DNA of 64,000 bases from Gordonia sediminis (lineage in GTDB: Bacteria; Actinomycetota; Actinomycetes; Mycobacteriales; Mycobacteriaceae), in contig RZUM01000011.1 in assembly GCA_004193205.1 (NCBI GenBank), forward strand, positions 62,001 to 126,000, in the 5' to 3' direction. Below, piece by piece: positions 36,157-45,050 of this stretch. The position numbers were made by a program, and so were the translations under genes. The notes under the pieces are model-generated. The model searched no databases. It was not told the DNA's origin and saw only the letters and a program-made list of their open reading frames with translations. The stretch's first letter is position 1. Every line of letters starts with the position of its first letter.

Positions 36157-36969
36157 TCAACCCACCAGAGTCGCGCTGGCTTCCCGGCTACGTTCGGCCC
36201 GCGCAACGGCGGCCAGTCCCTGCAACGTGAGGCCGTAGTCGAGTTCTTCGTGCATCGCCTTGCGCAGTTGCCGAGTCAACAGATCACGTGTGTACCGCAC
36301 GTTCATCGGCGGGAATCCTGCGATCCTGCGAGCGTGCTCGTATGCGCGGTCGAGAACTGTTGTTTCCGTGACAATTTCGCCGATCAGCCCCAGACGAAGA
36401 GCTTCGTCAGCCGGGATCGGACTGCCGGCCATCAGGAACTGCCGTGCTCGGTTCGGCCCGATCAGCGCGGGCCAAAGCACATGGATCCCATCGCCGGGAA
36501 CGGTGCCGTTCGACCAGAAATGCGACATGTCCGCGAAGTAGGTGTCCTTCGTCGCAAGCACGATGTCGCTGAGCAGCGCGATATCGGCGTGGACCGGACA
36601 GGGCCCGTTCACCGCCGCGATCACCGGCACGGGTATCGACAGATGACCGGTCATCAGGTTGTGCTCGGCGGTCATGATCGGATCCCACGAGTTCGCCGAA
36701 TGTCCGTGTGCGCTACCGCCGGTCACTGGCGGGCCGAAGGCGTCGAAGTCGAATTTCACGAAGTCGGCTCCGGTGCCGGTGATGATCACCACTCGATTGT
36801 CGGGGTCCGAAGCCACCACGCCGAGCATCCGGCTCACCTCGAGATGTGCGTCGCGTCCCCACAGCAAGGAACCGCCGTCGCGGTGCAGAGTCACCTGCAG
36901 GATTCCGAGGTCATCGCGCTCGAAGCGGATGCATTCAAAGCCATTCTGATATTCGTCAAGTGTCGCCAT
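36157..36969 (-). CDS. 6-oxocamphor hydrolase-like crotonase (OCH paralogue 1)
   Basis: A 270-residue crotonase-fold protein resembling 6-oxocamphor hydrolase, which cleaves a C-C bond of a cyclic beta-diketone by a retro-Claisen reaction without CoA. The likely active-site residues are conserved: Trp37, His127 in NGPCPVHADI, His150 in DMSHFW and Asp160 in VPGDGIHV. His127 and His150 are 23 apart, as I recall for the characterised enzyme. Start ATG 36969 has GGGAG 6 bases upstream. It is closely related to 54227-55039, of identical length, and more distantly to 56811-57605. It lies 126 bases downstream of an SDR gene in the same direction, which could make the diketone it cleaves. Confidence 0.82.
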   Translation of the reverse strand: MATLDEYQNGFECIRFERDDLGILQVTLHRDGGSLLWGRDAHLEVSRMLGVVASDPDNRVVIITGTGADFVKFDFDAFGPPVTGGSAHGHSANSWDPIMTAEHNLMTGHLSIPVPVIAAVNGPCPVHADIALLSDIVLATKDTYFADMSHFWSNGTVPGDGIHVLWPALIGPNRARQFLMAGSPIPADEALRLGLIGEIVTETTVLDRAYEHARRIAGFPPMNVRYTRDLLTRQLRKAMHEELDYGLTLQGLAAVARAERSREASATLVG

Positions 36970-37095
36970 GGAATCTCCCATCAAGTTCGATGACACGGGT
37001 CGACGACCGTGCCACCTGGCCCAATCACTGGACCGAAGTTCACGTTCTCCAGATATGTCTTGTCGGCGCTTCCGCGGGAAAGGCCCAGACTTTCG

Positions 37096-37938
37096 TCAGT
37101 TGCGCGCGGCGGCGATGCGCTCCTCCATTGGCCCTTGCGCTGGTGACCCGGCGATGGCAGCCGTCACACCGCCGTCGACAGGAATTGTCACTCCGGTGAC
37201 GAAGCTCGACAGGTCGGAGGCGAGGAACAGAGCCACCTTGCCGATCTCATCCCGGTGGCCCAGGCGGCCCAGCGGAATGTGATCGAGCGGAACTCCTTCG
37301 ACCAGTTTCCATGCCGACTCCTCGGAGATCACCTCGGCTCCGGGACCGGCCGCCCAGTTGGTCGGCACGATACTCGCAGGTGCCACCGCATTCACCCGGA
37401 TGGCGTATCTTCCGAGGTCGACCGCGCAATTCCGAATCAATCCGGATACCCCCGACTTCGCTGCGGCGTAGATTCCATGACCAGGCACCGCGCGCAGACT
37501 CGCCGCAGACGACGTCGTGATGATCGACCCGCCACCCGAGATCTTCATGGCTCGAGCCGCGTGTTTGATGCCGTAGAAGACGCCGCTCAAATTGATTCCG
37601 ATGATCTTCTGCCAGGTTTCGTCATCGGTGTCTTCGAACGGCACCGACCAGTTGCCGAGTACGTCGAAGCCCGCGTTGTTGTACATGACATCGAGTCGGC
37701 CGAAGTGGCTGACAGCGTCTTCGACCAGCGAGGCGACATCACTCTCCACGCTGACGTCGGCGGGCTTACCAATCGCGTCCACTCCGGAATCTCGGAGTTC
37801 GGCGACAGCGGCCTGTACGCGGTCCGGCTCGATGTCGGAGACCACCAGGCGGGCACCGTGCTCGCCGAAGAGTTTGGCCGCGGCCAATCCGAGCCCAGCA
37901 CCCGACCCGGTGATGATGACGGTCTTGTCACGAAGCAT
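37096..37938 (-). CDS. short-chain dehydrogenase/reductase (SDR)
   Basis: A 280-residue classical SDR. The cofactor motif TGSGAGLG is at residues 10-17, NNAG at 87-90, Ser143/144 in TTSSAAS, and Tyr157 and Lys161 in YAAAK. The Asp in SDIEPDR after the second strand suggests NAD rather than NADP. ATG 37938 follows AAGGGA. Directly upstream of the OCH-like gene on the same strand, it is a natural candidate to oxidise a hydroxyketone formed by the P450 to the beta-diketone (inference by analogy with camphor degradation). Confidence 0.86.
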   Translation of the reverse strand: MLRDKTVIITGSGAGLGLAAAKLFGEHGARLVVSDIEPDRVQAAVAELRDSGVDAIGKPADVSVESDVASLVEDAVSHFGRLDVMYNNAGFDVLGNWSVPFEDTDDETWQKIIGINLSGVFYGIKHAARAMKISGGGSIITTSSAASLRAVPGHGIYAAAKSGVSGLIRNCAVDLGRYAIRVNAVAPASIVPTNWAAGPGAEVISEESAWKLVEGVPLDHIPLGRLGHRDEIGKVALFLASDLSSFVTGVTIPVDGGVTAAIAGSPAQGPMEERIAAARN

Positions 37939-38011
37939 GATGTTGTCCCTTTTCTCGATGGTGCGAAACGAGTCGTCGCGGAACTCGGCTCGAGGTCGGC
38001 TTGGCTGCACC

Positions 38012-38044
38012 GGCGGGCACCGGGGTGTGACCCCGGTGCCCGCC
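38012..38044 (-). terminator. hairpin terminator after PhyH gene
   Basis: Perfect 15-bp G+C-rich arms (38012-38026 and 38030-38044) with a 3-base GTG loop. It starts 42 bases beyond the stop of the minus-strand dioxygenase gene, separating it from the SDR gene. Confidence 0.75.
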
Positions 38045-38085
38045 TGACGTCAGCGCGTCCGGCAACCACTGGCTATCGATTGCCC

Positions 38086-38967
38086 TCAGTACGCGCCGGG
38101 CATTTCTCCGATGATCGGGAACAGCGGGTGGTCGATCGGCTCGTTGACGGGGAGTTCCAGATTGCCGAAGCGCACGTGGGGTGCGCCGGTGTACTGGGCG
38201 TCAGCAGGGAAATAGGAGGGGCTGTACACCCAGCGACCACGATCAGAGGTGTTTGCCGCCGCTGAGTGGACTGTGAGGGTGTCGTGCGCGGTCGCGTCGC
38301 CGGGGTTCATGGTCAGCCCGCCGACCGTCTCACCTTGCTCGGCGATCCCCGGGTATCGGTCGATCAGGTCCTCCCCGTTGAACTCGTTGAAGTTGCCGAG
38401 GACACCCATGTGGTTGCTGCGGTCGATGAACTTCAGTGTGCCCATGTCGGGCGTGAGGGGAACCAACGCGATCCAGAAGACCATCATGCCGCTGCGGTCG
38501 AGCGGGAAGGCCGGGAAGTCCTGATGCCATGGAGTGGGCGTGCTGCCCGGATGCTTGAGCTGCAACGCGTCATAGGAACGGCGCGCCTGGCGAGGGCCGA
38601 AGGTCGGCGAGCTCATCAGCTTCGCCGCGGCAGTCCCGATCTCCGGGCTGCAGCACACCTGGGCGAACACGGAGTTGGAAACGGCCGGCGCACCCCAGAT
38701 ACTGCGGGTCGCAGCCTGATAGGAGGGGGCCTCCAGAGTGTTGGCCTCGGCCTGCATCTTCTCTGCCTCGCCGAGCAGAATGTTTGCGTCCGACTCGCTG
38801 ATCAGCTGAGGCAGGCTCACCCACCCGTGCTCCCAGTAGAACGAGCACTCCTCATCGGTGATCTCTCGCACCTTGATGGGGGATCCACCCTCACGAATGG
38901 CCTCCACGTCAAGGCTGGCCTCTGCAGCGACCTGATCACGCAGCCGCTCCTTGTAGCTTGTCTCCAT
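38086..38967 (-). CDS. phytanoyl-CoA dioxygenase (PhyH) family protein
   Basis: A 293-residue Fe(II)/2-oxoglutarate-dependent oxygenase-like protein with a double-stranded beta-helix core. The facial triad is visible as His148 and Asp150 in PWHQDF and His234 in TVHSAAANT, and the 2-oxoglutarate-binding Arg245 is in RGRW. Members hydroxylate acyl-CoAs or free small molecules. ATG 38967 is preceded by GAGGAG 10 bases upstream. The frame is open to 39246, but that stretch is the divergent promoter region. It could hydroxylate at a position distinct from that attacked by the P450. Palindromic operators at 39078 and 39261 lie upstream. Confidence 0.82.
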   Translation of the reverse strand: METSYKERLRDQVAAEASLDVEAIREGGSPIKVREITDEECSFYWEHGWVSLPQLISESDANILLGEAEKMQAEANTLEAPSYQAATRSIWGAPAVSNSVFAQVCCSPEIGTAAAKLMSSPTFGPRQARRSYDALQLKHPGSTPTPWHQDFPAFPLDRSGMMVFWIALVPLTPDMGTLKFIDRSNHMGVLGNFNEFNGEDLIDRYPGIAEQGETVGGLTMNPGDATAHDTLTVHSAAANTSDRGRWVYSPSYFPADAQYTGAPHVRFGNLELPVNEPIDHPLFPIIGEMPGAY

Positions 38968-39077
38968 CGCGTCCGTACTCCTCTGTCGTGATTTTTGTGA
39001 ACCCGATCCCGGGATTGCCCTTAGAGTAACCACCATCACACACGCCTGTCTAGCCAATTGCTGCTCTAACTTTTTGC

Positions 39078-39091
39078 TAGACCTTTGTCCA
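39078..39091. promoter_or_regulatory. operator TAGAC-CTTT-GTCCA
   Basis: Nine of ten arm positions match TAGAC-N4-GTCTA. It lies 111 bases upstream of the PhyH start on the minus strand. Confidence 0.5.
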
Positions 39092-39260
39092 CTCGACCAA
39101 TGGTTTGGCCGGGAAACTTCGTTGATAGCGCCTGCGTACACTTCGCCCAGGCAGTACCCCGATGCAGCCTGCACCACGTCGTGATGCGCTTCCAGGTCAC
39201 GTGAGTGATATATGCCGCGCCAGGCCGCAGTAGTGAGGCTTGACACATTTCTAGCCTAGC

Positions 39261-39274
39261 AATACTGTCGTCTA
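39261..39274. promoter_or_regulatory. operator AATAC-TGTC-GTCTA
   Basis: Eight of ten positions match the series, with a complete GTCTA half. It lies about 300 bases before the first porin gene in the divergent region. Confidence 0.4.
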
Positions 39275-39575
39275 ACGACAATACGAGCATCCACCTCGAT
39301 TTCTACCTTCGCGGCGCCCACCCAATCGGCGCCGTACTCGCTTGATCGGATCGATACGTCAGACCCACCTCGGAACGCGACGACCGGGACCACCAGTCCT
39401 GCGCGAGGAGGCGCCCGAACTGTCACTCACCCAATCGATCTGTGAGTACCCACCACCTTCGACGTGACGCGCGCAACCCATCTCGCATGCGGTTGCAACG
39501 GCAGCGCGCCGATGGGTGATCAGCCCAGCATCCGGTCGATGTGATCGGACAACAAAGAGGAAGCGGAGTATCGGA

Positions 39576-40196
39576 GTGAAAAGAACCAGCAAGGTGGCCG
39601 TCGCGTCAGCGACATTGATCGCCGGTGTCGTGGCCGGGACCGCGGTGGCGGGCCCGGCCGCAGCAGTGGGCTTGCCCAACGGATACAAGAAGGTGTCCGA
39701 GGGCGCGATGACCGTCCAGACTTGGCGCACCGGCGAATCGGCCATGCCGGCCCTGTCGATGGCTGCCAACGGTGCCGGCCGATCGGCTGTGCTGTCGGGC
39801 AAGGTGACGACCGTGCTGAGCAAAGGCAGCGGCTCGCTGAGGGTCGGTTACCTGGTCGGCTGTCAGGTCTCGCTTGGAAGCCTCACCGCAGGACTGTCGG
39901 GAACCGTTGCCGCCACCCCCTCGCTAACCGGAACCTTCTCGCTGCCGCTGGCACCAGGGCAGATCAAGTTAGTGCAATTGTCGCAGGTAAGTATCACCAA
40001 CGGTCATGCGCAGTACCAGTATTCCGGCCTCGAGGTGGAGGTTCAAGGCTGCGGTGGCGCGGCACAAGCGCGTTCCTACGCCAAGGTCGAGGCAGTCGAC
40101 GGTTACGCAATCAGCGCCAGCAACACCACCAACATCGGCGGTAGCGGCGCCTACGTCCAGTCCACACTCTTTGGCAAACCGTTCAGCCTCAACTGA
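39576..40196 (+). CDS. MspA-family porin
   Basis: A 206-residue secreted protein. The signal peptide (about residues 1-30, VKRTSKVAVA through AGPAAA) precedes a mature domain of the MspA family, octameric goblet-shaped porins of the mycolic-acid outer membrane that admit small hydrophilic solutes. Typical features are VGYLVGCQVSL (Cys96), a second Cys159 in VQGCGG that probably pairs with it, and the C-terminal LFGKPFSLN. GTG 39576 follows GGAG. It is 41 bases upstream of a second MspA gene in the same operon. Placement beside catabolic genes suggests a dedicated uptake pore. Confidence 0.88.
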   Translation: MKRTSKVAVASATLIAGVVAGTAVAGPAAAVGLPNGYKKVSEGAMTVQTWRTGESAMPALSMAANGAGRSAVLSGKVTTVLSKGSGSLRVGYLVGCQVSLGSLTAGLSGTVAATPSLTGTFSLPLAPGQIKLVQLSQVSITNGHAQYQYSGLEVEVQGCGGAAQARSYAKVEAVDGYAISASNTTNIGGSGAYVQSTLFGKPFSLN

Positions 40197-40237
40197 CCCC
40201 GTATCCGACTGAAACATACTGTGAGAAGAGAGAAGTG

Positions 40238-40888
40238 ATGAGAAAGACGATGACCACCGCAGGCGCGGTGCTCGGGGTGTGTGTTGCGGCCGGCACGGTC
40301 CTGGCCAATGGTGGATCAGCCTCAGCGGGTCCACTACCAGGCGGCTCAGCACATGCCGACCTCGGCGGCGGCACAACCATGTCCGCCCGATTGGTCAACG
40401 AGAAGGTCGCGGTCCAGCCAGGCAACGTGGCGGGCACGCCGACATCCCGAGTGGCCTGGGTGTCCGGTTCCGTTCGGGTGTCGGTCACCGGCGCAGCGAC
40501 CGGAGGCGCGATCAAGGGCGGATACGTTGTCGGATGCCAGGTCAACCTGTCGGGCCTGGGAACCAACGGGATGGCGAACGTCACCACGAGCGGAACGGTG
40601 ACCGGCCCCACGATGGGCGGCGCGCTGACCCTCGGACCGGGACAAGCAGCATTCGTTCCCATCATCAACGAGAACAATTACGCGCTCGACGCCGACAACG
40701 CCCTGTACACGATCAACGGGTACCAATTCACCGGAAAGCACGGTTCCGTGGCATACAGCCAAGAGCCGCTGCAGGTCAACGGTTGCGCGGGGTACGCGCA
40801 GGCGCGGGCCAGGATCACCATCAAGGTGACCACCCCGTCGTCGACGAGCGAGACGAATCTCTGGGGTAAGCCGTTCTCCATCGGATGA
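40238..40888 (+). CDS. MspA-family porin (second copy)
   Basis: A 216-residue secreted protein. A signal peptide ends near GSASA, residues 26-30. The mature MspA domain has GYVVGCQVNLSG (Cys100), a second Cys183 in VNGCAGYAQAR, and the C-terminal LWGKPFSIG, matching the preceding porin. Sequence divergence from the neighbour is substantial, so it is not a recent duplicate. ATG 40238 is preferred; GTG 40235 is adjacent. Two different subunits encoded together might form mixed pores or pores with different selectivity. A strong hairpin follows at 40908-40943. Confidence 0.88.
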   Translation: MRKTMTTAGAVLGVCVAAGTVLANGGSASAGPLPGGSAHADLGGGTTMSARLVNEKVAVQPGNVAGTPTSRVAWVSGSVRVSVTGAATGGAIKGGYVVGCQVNLSGLGTNGMANVTTSGTVTGPTMGGALTLGPGQAAFVPIINENNYALDADNALYTINGYQFTGKHGSVAYSQEPLQVNGCAGYAQARARITIKVTTPSSTSETNLWGKPFSIG

Positions 40889-40907
40889 CCGCTTCTTCTC
40901 ACGACCG

Positions 40908-40943
40908 CAGGCCGACGGGATCGATCAGGATCCCGTCGGCCTG
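40908..40943 (+). terminator. hairpin terminator after porin operon
   Basis: Perfect 15-bp arms (CAGGCCGACGGGATC at 40908-40922 and its complement at 40929-40943) around a 6-base loop, 20 bases after the porin stop. Confidence 0.75.
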
Positions 40944-41033
40944 TTCGCATCTGTCGGTGCGTGCGAACCCGGACTCAACCGGTTTGACATACAACGACAT
41001 TCGATGATGCCGAGCACAATATCGAGCCCCGCC

Positions 41034-41058
41034 CGGTACACGATGAGAACGTGTACCG
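41034..41058 (-). terminator. hairpin terminator after aldehyde dehydrogenase
   Basis: 9-bp arms CGGTACACG (41034-41042) and CGTGTACCG (41050-41058) with a 7-base loop, extended outward by imperfect pairing. It lies 52 bases beyond the minus-strand aldehyde dehydrogenase stop. Confidence 0.55.
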
Positions 41059-41109
41059 AGCGAGGCTCGGACGTACGGTCAGAGAGTTGAGGCCGGAGGC
41101 GATGTAACC

Positions 41110-42564
41110 TCACAGAGCCCATCGGAGATGCTGCAGCTCGTAGAACTCCGCGATCCCTTGGTCCCCGCCTTCCCGCCCGATTCCGCTGTACTTGAATCCG
41201 CCGCCGGGCGTGTCTGGCCGATCGTGCCCACCGTTGACGTGCACCGAACCCGCACGGAGTTGTTTCGCCAAGTCCAGAGCTGCCACCGTGTCGGGCCCGT
41301 AGACGTAGGCCGCCAGACCGAATCGTGAGTCGTTGGCAATCGAGACGGCGTCGTCGAGGTCGCGATAGGTCAGGAGCACGGCGACGGGCCCGAAGACCTC
41401 GTTCTGGCTGATCCGAGCCTTGTTGGTCAAGCCGCCGATCACGGTGGGCGCGGACCAGTAGCCCGGGGTGGACTCGGGAATGTCTGCGGCAGCGATGATC
41501 TCGCCTCCCTCGGCGAGGGCGTCGGCAATCATGCCGGCGATCCGGTCGCGTTCACCGGCACGGATGACCGGGCCGACGTCGGTGTCCGGGCGCCACGGAT
41601 CACCCACATGGATCCTGCCGACCACGTCCTTGACCTGAGCAACTGCCGCGTCGTACTCGGACTCGTGCACAAGAATGCGCGACGGCGACTTACATCCTTG
41701 TCCGGCATTGCGGAACAACCGCCGAAGTGCTGTCTCCAGACCCGGGCCCCGGACTGCTCCCGGCATCAGGATGCAGGGAGACTTGCCGCCCAACTCAAGG
41801 ACTACGCCCTTGATGTGGCGTCCGGCCTGTTCGGCGACCAGCGCACCGACAGCATCCGATCCCGTGAACGAAACTTTGTCCACACCGGCATGTTCGGTCA
41901 GCGCCTTGGCGATGTGGGCCTCCCCCACCACAATGTTGACCACCCCTGGCGGCAAACCGGATTCGCTCAGGACGCGGCCGAGCAGCAGCGTCGTCACGGG
42001 TGTGCGCGGCGAGGGAACCAGCACCGTCGTGCAACCAGCCGCGAGCGCCGCACCGATCTTGAGGGTGGCAATCAGCAACGGATAATTGAAGGCCGCGATC
42101 GCGGCAACCACACCCACTGGTACCGCGCGAATCACACCGGTGGTCGGTGTAGGACCGAAATCCGGCGGGGCCGGCGTGGTGGGCACCCGCCGCGCCGCGT
42201 CGGCATACCACCGCAAGAAGTTGACCGCCTCGCCGAATTGCACCGCCCGGGCACCGGAGATCGCCGAACCCGTCTCGAGCACCAGAGCTTCGACGAACTC
42301 TTCCTCGTGCGCGACAACAGATCTCCAGAGCCCCTCCAGGAGACGGGCCCGCTGTTCGGGTGCCATCCGAGGCCATTCGCCCTCGTCGAATGCGCGGCGG
42401 GCGCTGAGGACCGCGTCGTCGAGCTGAGCCAGTGTCGCCTGGGGAATCGAGGTGATTGACTCTTCGGTCGCCGGGTTCACGACGTCGATGTCGTCGCCGT
42501 CGCCCAGAACGCACTTGCCATCTATCAGGAGCGCGCGATCCGGGGCGATGCCGTACGTTGTCAT
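41110..42564 (-). CDS. aldehyde dehydrogenase family protein
   Basis: A 484-residue NAD(P)-dependent aldehyde dehydrogenase, oxidising an aldehyde to its acid. The general base Glu is in VVLELGGKSP and the catalytic Cys in FRNAGQGCKSPS (about residue 290). FTGSDAVGALV forms the cofactor region, and the late motif is NEVFGPVAVLL. It ends the minus-strand operon made up of acyl-CoA dehydrogenase, acyl-CoA ligase, SDR and this gene, 31 bases after the SDR. With the SDR it could convert a primary alcohol to an acid that the ligase activates. Confidence 0.9.
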   Translation of the reverse strand: MTTYGIAPDRALLIDGKCVLGDGDDIDVVNPATEESITSIPQATLAQLDDAVLSARRAFDEGEWPRMAPEQRARLLEGLWRSVVAHEEEFVEALVLETGSAISGARAVQFGEAVNFLRWYADAARRVPTTPAPPDFGPTPTTGVIRAVPVGVVAAIAAFNYPLLIATLKIGAALAAGCTTVLVPSPRTPVTTLLLGRVLSESGLPPGVVNIVVGEAHIAKALTEHAGVDKVSFTGSDAVGALVAEQAGRHIKGVVLELGGKSPCILMPGAVRGPGLETALRRLFRNAGQGCKSPSRILVHESEYDAAVAQVKDVVGRIHVGDPWRPDTDVGPVIRAGERDRIAGMIADALAEGGEIIAAADIPESTPGYWSAPTVIGGLTNKARISQNEVFGPVAVLLTYRDLDDAVSIANDSRFGLAAYVYGPDTVAALDLAKQLRAGSVHVNGGHDRPDTPGGGFKYSGIGREGGDQGIAEFYELQHLRWAL

Positions 42565-42595
42565 GATTCGATACCTCCGAGATTCGTCGTCATCG

Positions 42596-43408
42596 CTAAG
42601 CCTGCGCCTTTCGCGACACCTGTTCCCAGTCTGCCCAGGTCTTCAGTCGCTGTTCGTAGATTCCTTTGGCGAGCGCGAGCGGCCCGGCACCGAAGATCAC
42701 CCGGAGTGGGGGCGCATCGGCATCGACGATCTCGAGAAGGGCTGCGGCAGCGTCGGCCGGGACGCCCGGCGTGGACTTCGGCCGCGACCCCATCGCTTCG
42801 CGTAGGCCGTCATATGCGGCGTTGGGTTCGGCGTGCACAGCCGACGAACCGGCCCAATCAGTGTCGAAGCCGCCGGGCTCCACGATCGTGACTTTGATCC
42901 CGGCACCCGAGGATTCGGCTGCCATGGATTCCGAGAACGCCTCCAACGCCCATTTCGACGCGTGGTAGCCGCCCAGCGACGGGAAGGCGCCGATGCCTGC
43001 GAGGGAAGAGATCTGGACAATGTGACCGGACTGTTGATCACGCATCACCGGCAGGACCGCCTGCGAGACCCACAGGGCACCGTAGAAGTTCACCTCCATC
43101 TGGGCACGGATGTCGCTCTCGGACAGCTCTTCCACAGCTCCGAACAGGCCGTAGCCGGCGTTGTTGACGACCACGTCGAGCCGGCCGAAGTACTCCACCG
43201 CCGTGGACACGGCCTTGCCCACCGCCTCACGATCGGTGACATCGAGTTCGAGAGCGAGGACGCTCTCGCCATGCGCGTCGACGAGGTCGGTCATCGCATC
43301 CACGTTGCGTGCGGTGGCGACGACTTTGTCCCCTCGCTGCAGCGCCGCTTGTGTGAATGCACGTCCCAGTCCTCGGGAGGTACCGGTGATCATCCAGATC
43401 TTGCTCAT
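42596..43408 (-). CDS. short-chain dehydrogenase/reductase (SDR)
   Basis: A 270-residue SDR with the variant cofactor motif TGTSRGLG (residues 8-15), NNAG at 82-85, Ser134/135 in QISSLAG, and Tyr148 and Lys152 in YHASK. TSRGLGRAF and ATARN after the second strand suggest NADP preference. ATG 43408 follows AAAGGA. It lies 112 bases after the ligase stop and just before the aldehyde dehydrogenase gene. It belongs to the group annotated as oxidoreductases or retinol-dehydrogenase-like enzymes, and the substrate is unknown. Confidence 0.86.
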   Translation of the reverse strand: MSKIWMITGTSRGLGRAFTQAALQRGDKVVATARNVDAMTDLVDAHGESVLALELDVTDREAVGKAVSTAVEYFGRLDVVVNNAGYGLFGAVEELSESDIRAQMEVNFYGALWVSQAVLPVMRDQQSGHIVQISSLAGIGAFPSLGGYHASKWALEAFSESMAAESSGAGIKVTIVEPGGFDTDWAGSSAVHAEPNAAYDGLREAMGSRPKSTPGVPADAAAALLEIVDADAPPLRVIFGAGPLALAKGIYEQRLKTWADWEQVSRKAQA

Positions 43409-43520
43409 CAATAGTCCTTTCGTAGCTTCGGATGTGCCTCGTGGTTCGCGTCGGCGAATGTTCGACCGCCTTGTCACCGGAGTTCGGTCGACGCAATCCC
43501 GCCATCGCGAATCGCCCCGA

Positions 43521-45050
43521 TCATGAGGCAGCTTTGTCAGCGGTGCCGGTCAGCAATACCTCGTCGAGAACGGCGAGTTCGCCGAGTTCACGGCGTTTGA
43601 TCTTTCCCACCCCGGGATCACGCGGGATCTCCCCGACGAGTACCACCCGTCGAGGTCGCATGAATTTCGGCAATCGTGCCGAGGCGGCCCTCAGCGACGC
43701 CACGTCGAGTGGGGAGCCTGCGACGTACAGGACGGCGGCCTCGCCCCGCAGTGCGTCCGGCTCGGACCACAACGCGACCGTTCCGCCGCCCAGTTCCTTC
43801 GCGAAGTGGCTCTCGACGAATGGGATCGGCACGTATTCGCCACCAACGCGGATCGACTCCGACAATCGTTCGACGAAGACGAGGTCACCAGTTTCATCGA
43901 ATCGGACTGCGTCGCCGGTGGCGAACCATCCCTCGGCGTCGAGTGGACTCCGAATACCGTCCGGCCCGGCATAACCTTCGAAGATCATATGCGGCTGCGC
44001 CGCACGAACTTCCAGCTCGCCCCTCTCCGATAGCCGCGTCTCGATACCGGGCCTGGGTGCGCCACCCACCCTGGACATGCCCTCGGGGTGATCGACCCGA
44101 TCGCCGCGTCGCCAGATCCGAAGGTGTGACACACCACCGACTTCTGTCGAACCGTAGGCAGCGAGCCCGACGGGGATGTTGTAGCGATCCAGGAACTCCG
44201 CATCGGCAAAGAAGCACACGCGAACCACGTGCCCCGCCGCGTGTGTAGCGTCCACCGATCCTTTGAGGATCTCAATCGGACCGGTGTGGAGCACGATCGC
44301 CGTTGCGCCCGCGGATACAACGGTCGGCCAGAAGCCGGAAGCCGAGAATCGGTCCGCGGTCAATGCGCCGGCACCGGCAATCAGGGCCGGGATGATTCCG
44401 TAGCCGAGCGGATTGATGTGGAACAGCGGGAGCGGCGCGAACACGGTGTCGGTATGCCCGAGTGCCATACGGTCGGCCATCAGTCGACCCAGTTCGAGAA
44501 AGTAGAGATGACTCTGAGCGCAGTATTTCGGGCGTCCGGTGGAGCCCGAGGTGTGCATCAGCCCGGCGACATCGGTTGGCAGCCGGTGCACTCCGGGCAG
44601 GACGGCGGGATCGACGGCGGGACTCAGGGTGAGATCAACCGGCCGTCCGTCGATCCTCACCCGGGCTTCGTCGAGTTCGGTTGCATCAATACGCATCACG
44701 TCCAGACCCGAGAGCTCAAGCGCACCTTGGTCTCCGACACATATCACCGCGCGTGGTCGCAGATCACCGACCATGAGCCGGAGCATCTCCTCGGGATAGG
44801 CCGGATTGGTCAGCGCCGCTTCGGCGCCGATCAGCTGCAGGCTCATCCACGACACGATCCACGGGTTCGAGTTGGTACCGAGGAGCACCACGCAGTCGCC
44901 GGGACGCACACCGGATTCGAGCAGGAAGTGTCCCAGATGCGCGGCCGCCGCGAGCAGATCTGCAAGGCGGAGCGGACGATCAGCGAGTCCGACCCGTAGA
45001 TCAGGACTTCGACGGTGCCGATCGATCAGCAGTTCGGCCAGGTTGTCCAT
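43521..45050 (-). CDS. AMP-dependent acyl-CoA ligase
   Basis: A 509-residue ANL-superfamily enzyme. The P-loop is MHTSGSTGRPKYC, the adenylate-region motif AAYGSTEVGG, the A7 motif GWFATGDAVRF, and the catalytic Lys lies in the late PGVGKIKRREL. It is clearly different from the two FadD paralogues at 20056 and 48427 and nearer to the benzoate or cyclohexanecarboxylate-CoA-ligase style. It starts at ATG 45050 directly against the TAG of the acyl-CoA dehydrogenase gene, so they are coupled. It probably activates the acid released by ring cleavage or aldehyde oxidation. Confidence 0.86.
   Translation of the reverse strand: MDNLAELLIDRHRRSPDLRVGLADRPLRLADLLAAAAHLGHFLLESGVRPGDCVVLLGTNSNPWIVSWMSLQLIGAEAALTNPAYPEEMLRLMVGDLRPRAVICVGDQGALELSGLDVMRIDATELDEARVRIDGRPVDLTLSPAVDPAVLPGVHRLPTDVAGLMHTSGSTGRPKYCAQSHLYFLELGRLMADRMALGHTDTVFAPLPLFHINPLGYGIIPALIAGAGALTADRFSASGFWPTVVSAGATAIVLHTGPIEILKGSVDATHAAGHVVRVCFFADAEFLDRYNIPVGLAAYGSTEVGGVSHLRIWRRGDRVDHPEGMSRVGGAPRPGIETRLSERGELEVRAAQPHMIFEGYAGPDGIRSPLDAEGWFATGDAVRFDETGDLVFVERLSESIRVGGEYVPIPFVESHFAKELGGGTVALWSEPDALRGEAAVLYVAGSPLDVASLRAASARLPKFMRPRRVVLVGEIPRDPGVGKIKRRELGELAVLDEVLLTGTADKAAS

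Larger units (their letters stand above)
38968..39575. other. 608-bp divergent promoter region between PhyH and porin genes
   Basis: No gene is supported here. Visibly A+T-richer than its surroundings, it carries two copies of the operator series (39078-39091 and 39261-39274) and a further half-site GTCTA at 39048-39052. This suggests repressor-controlled transcription in both directions. Confidence 0.5.

Noticed and set aside
39516-39575. Longer N-terminus for the first porin
   Set aside because: The upstream frame would bury the signal peptide; GTG 39576 has a ribosome site and a standard signal sequence.
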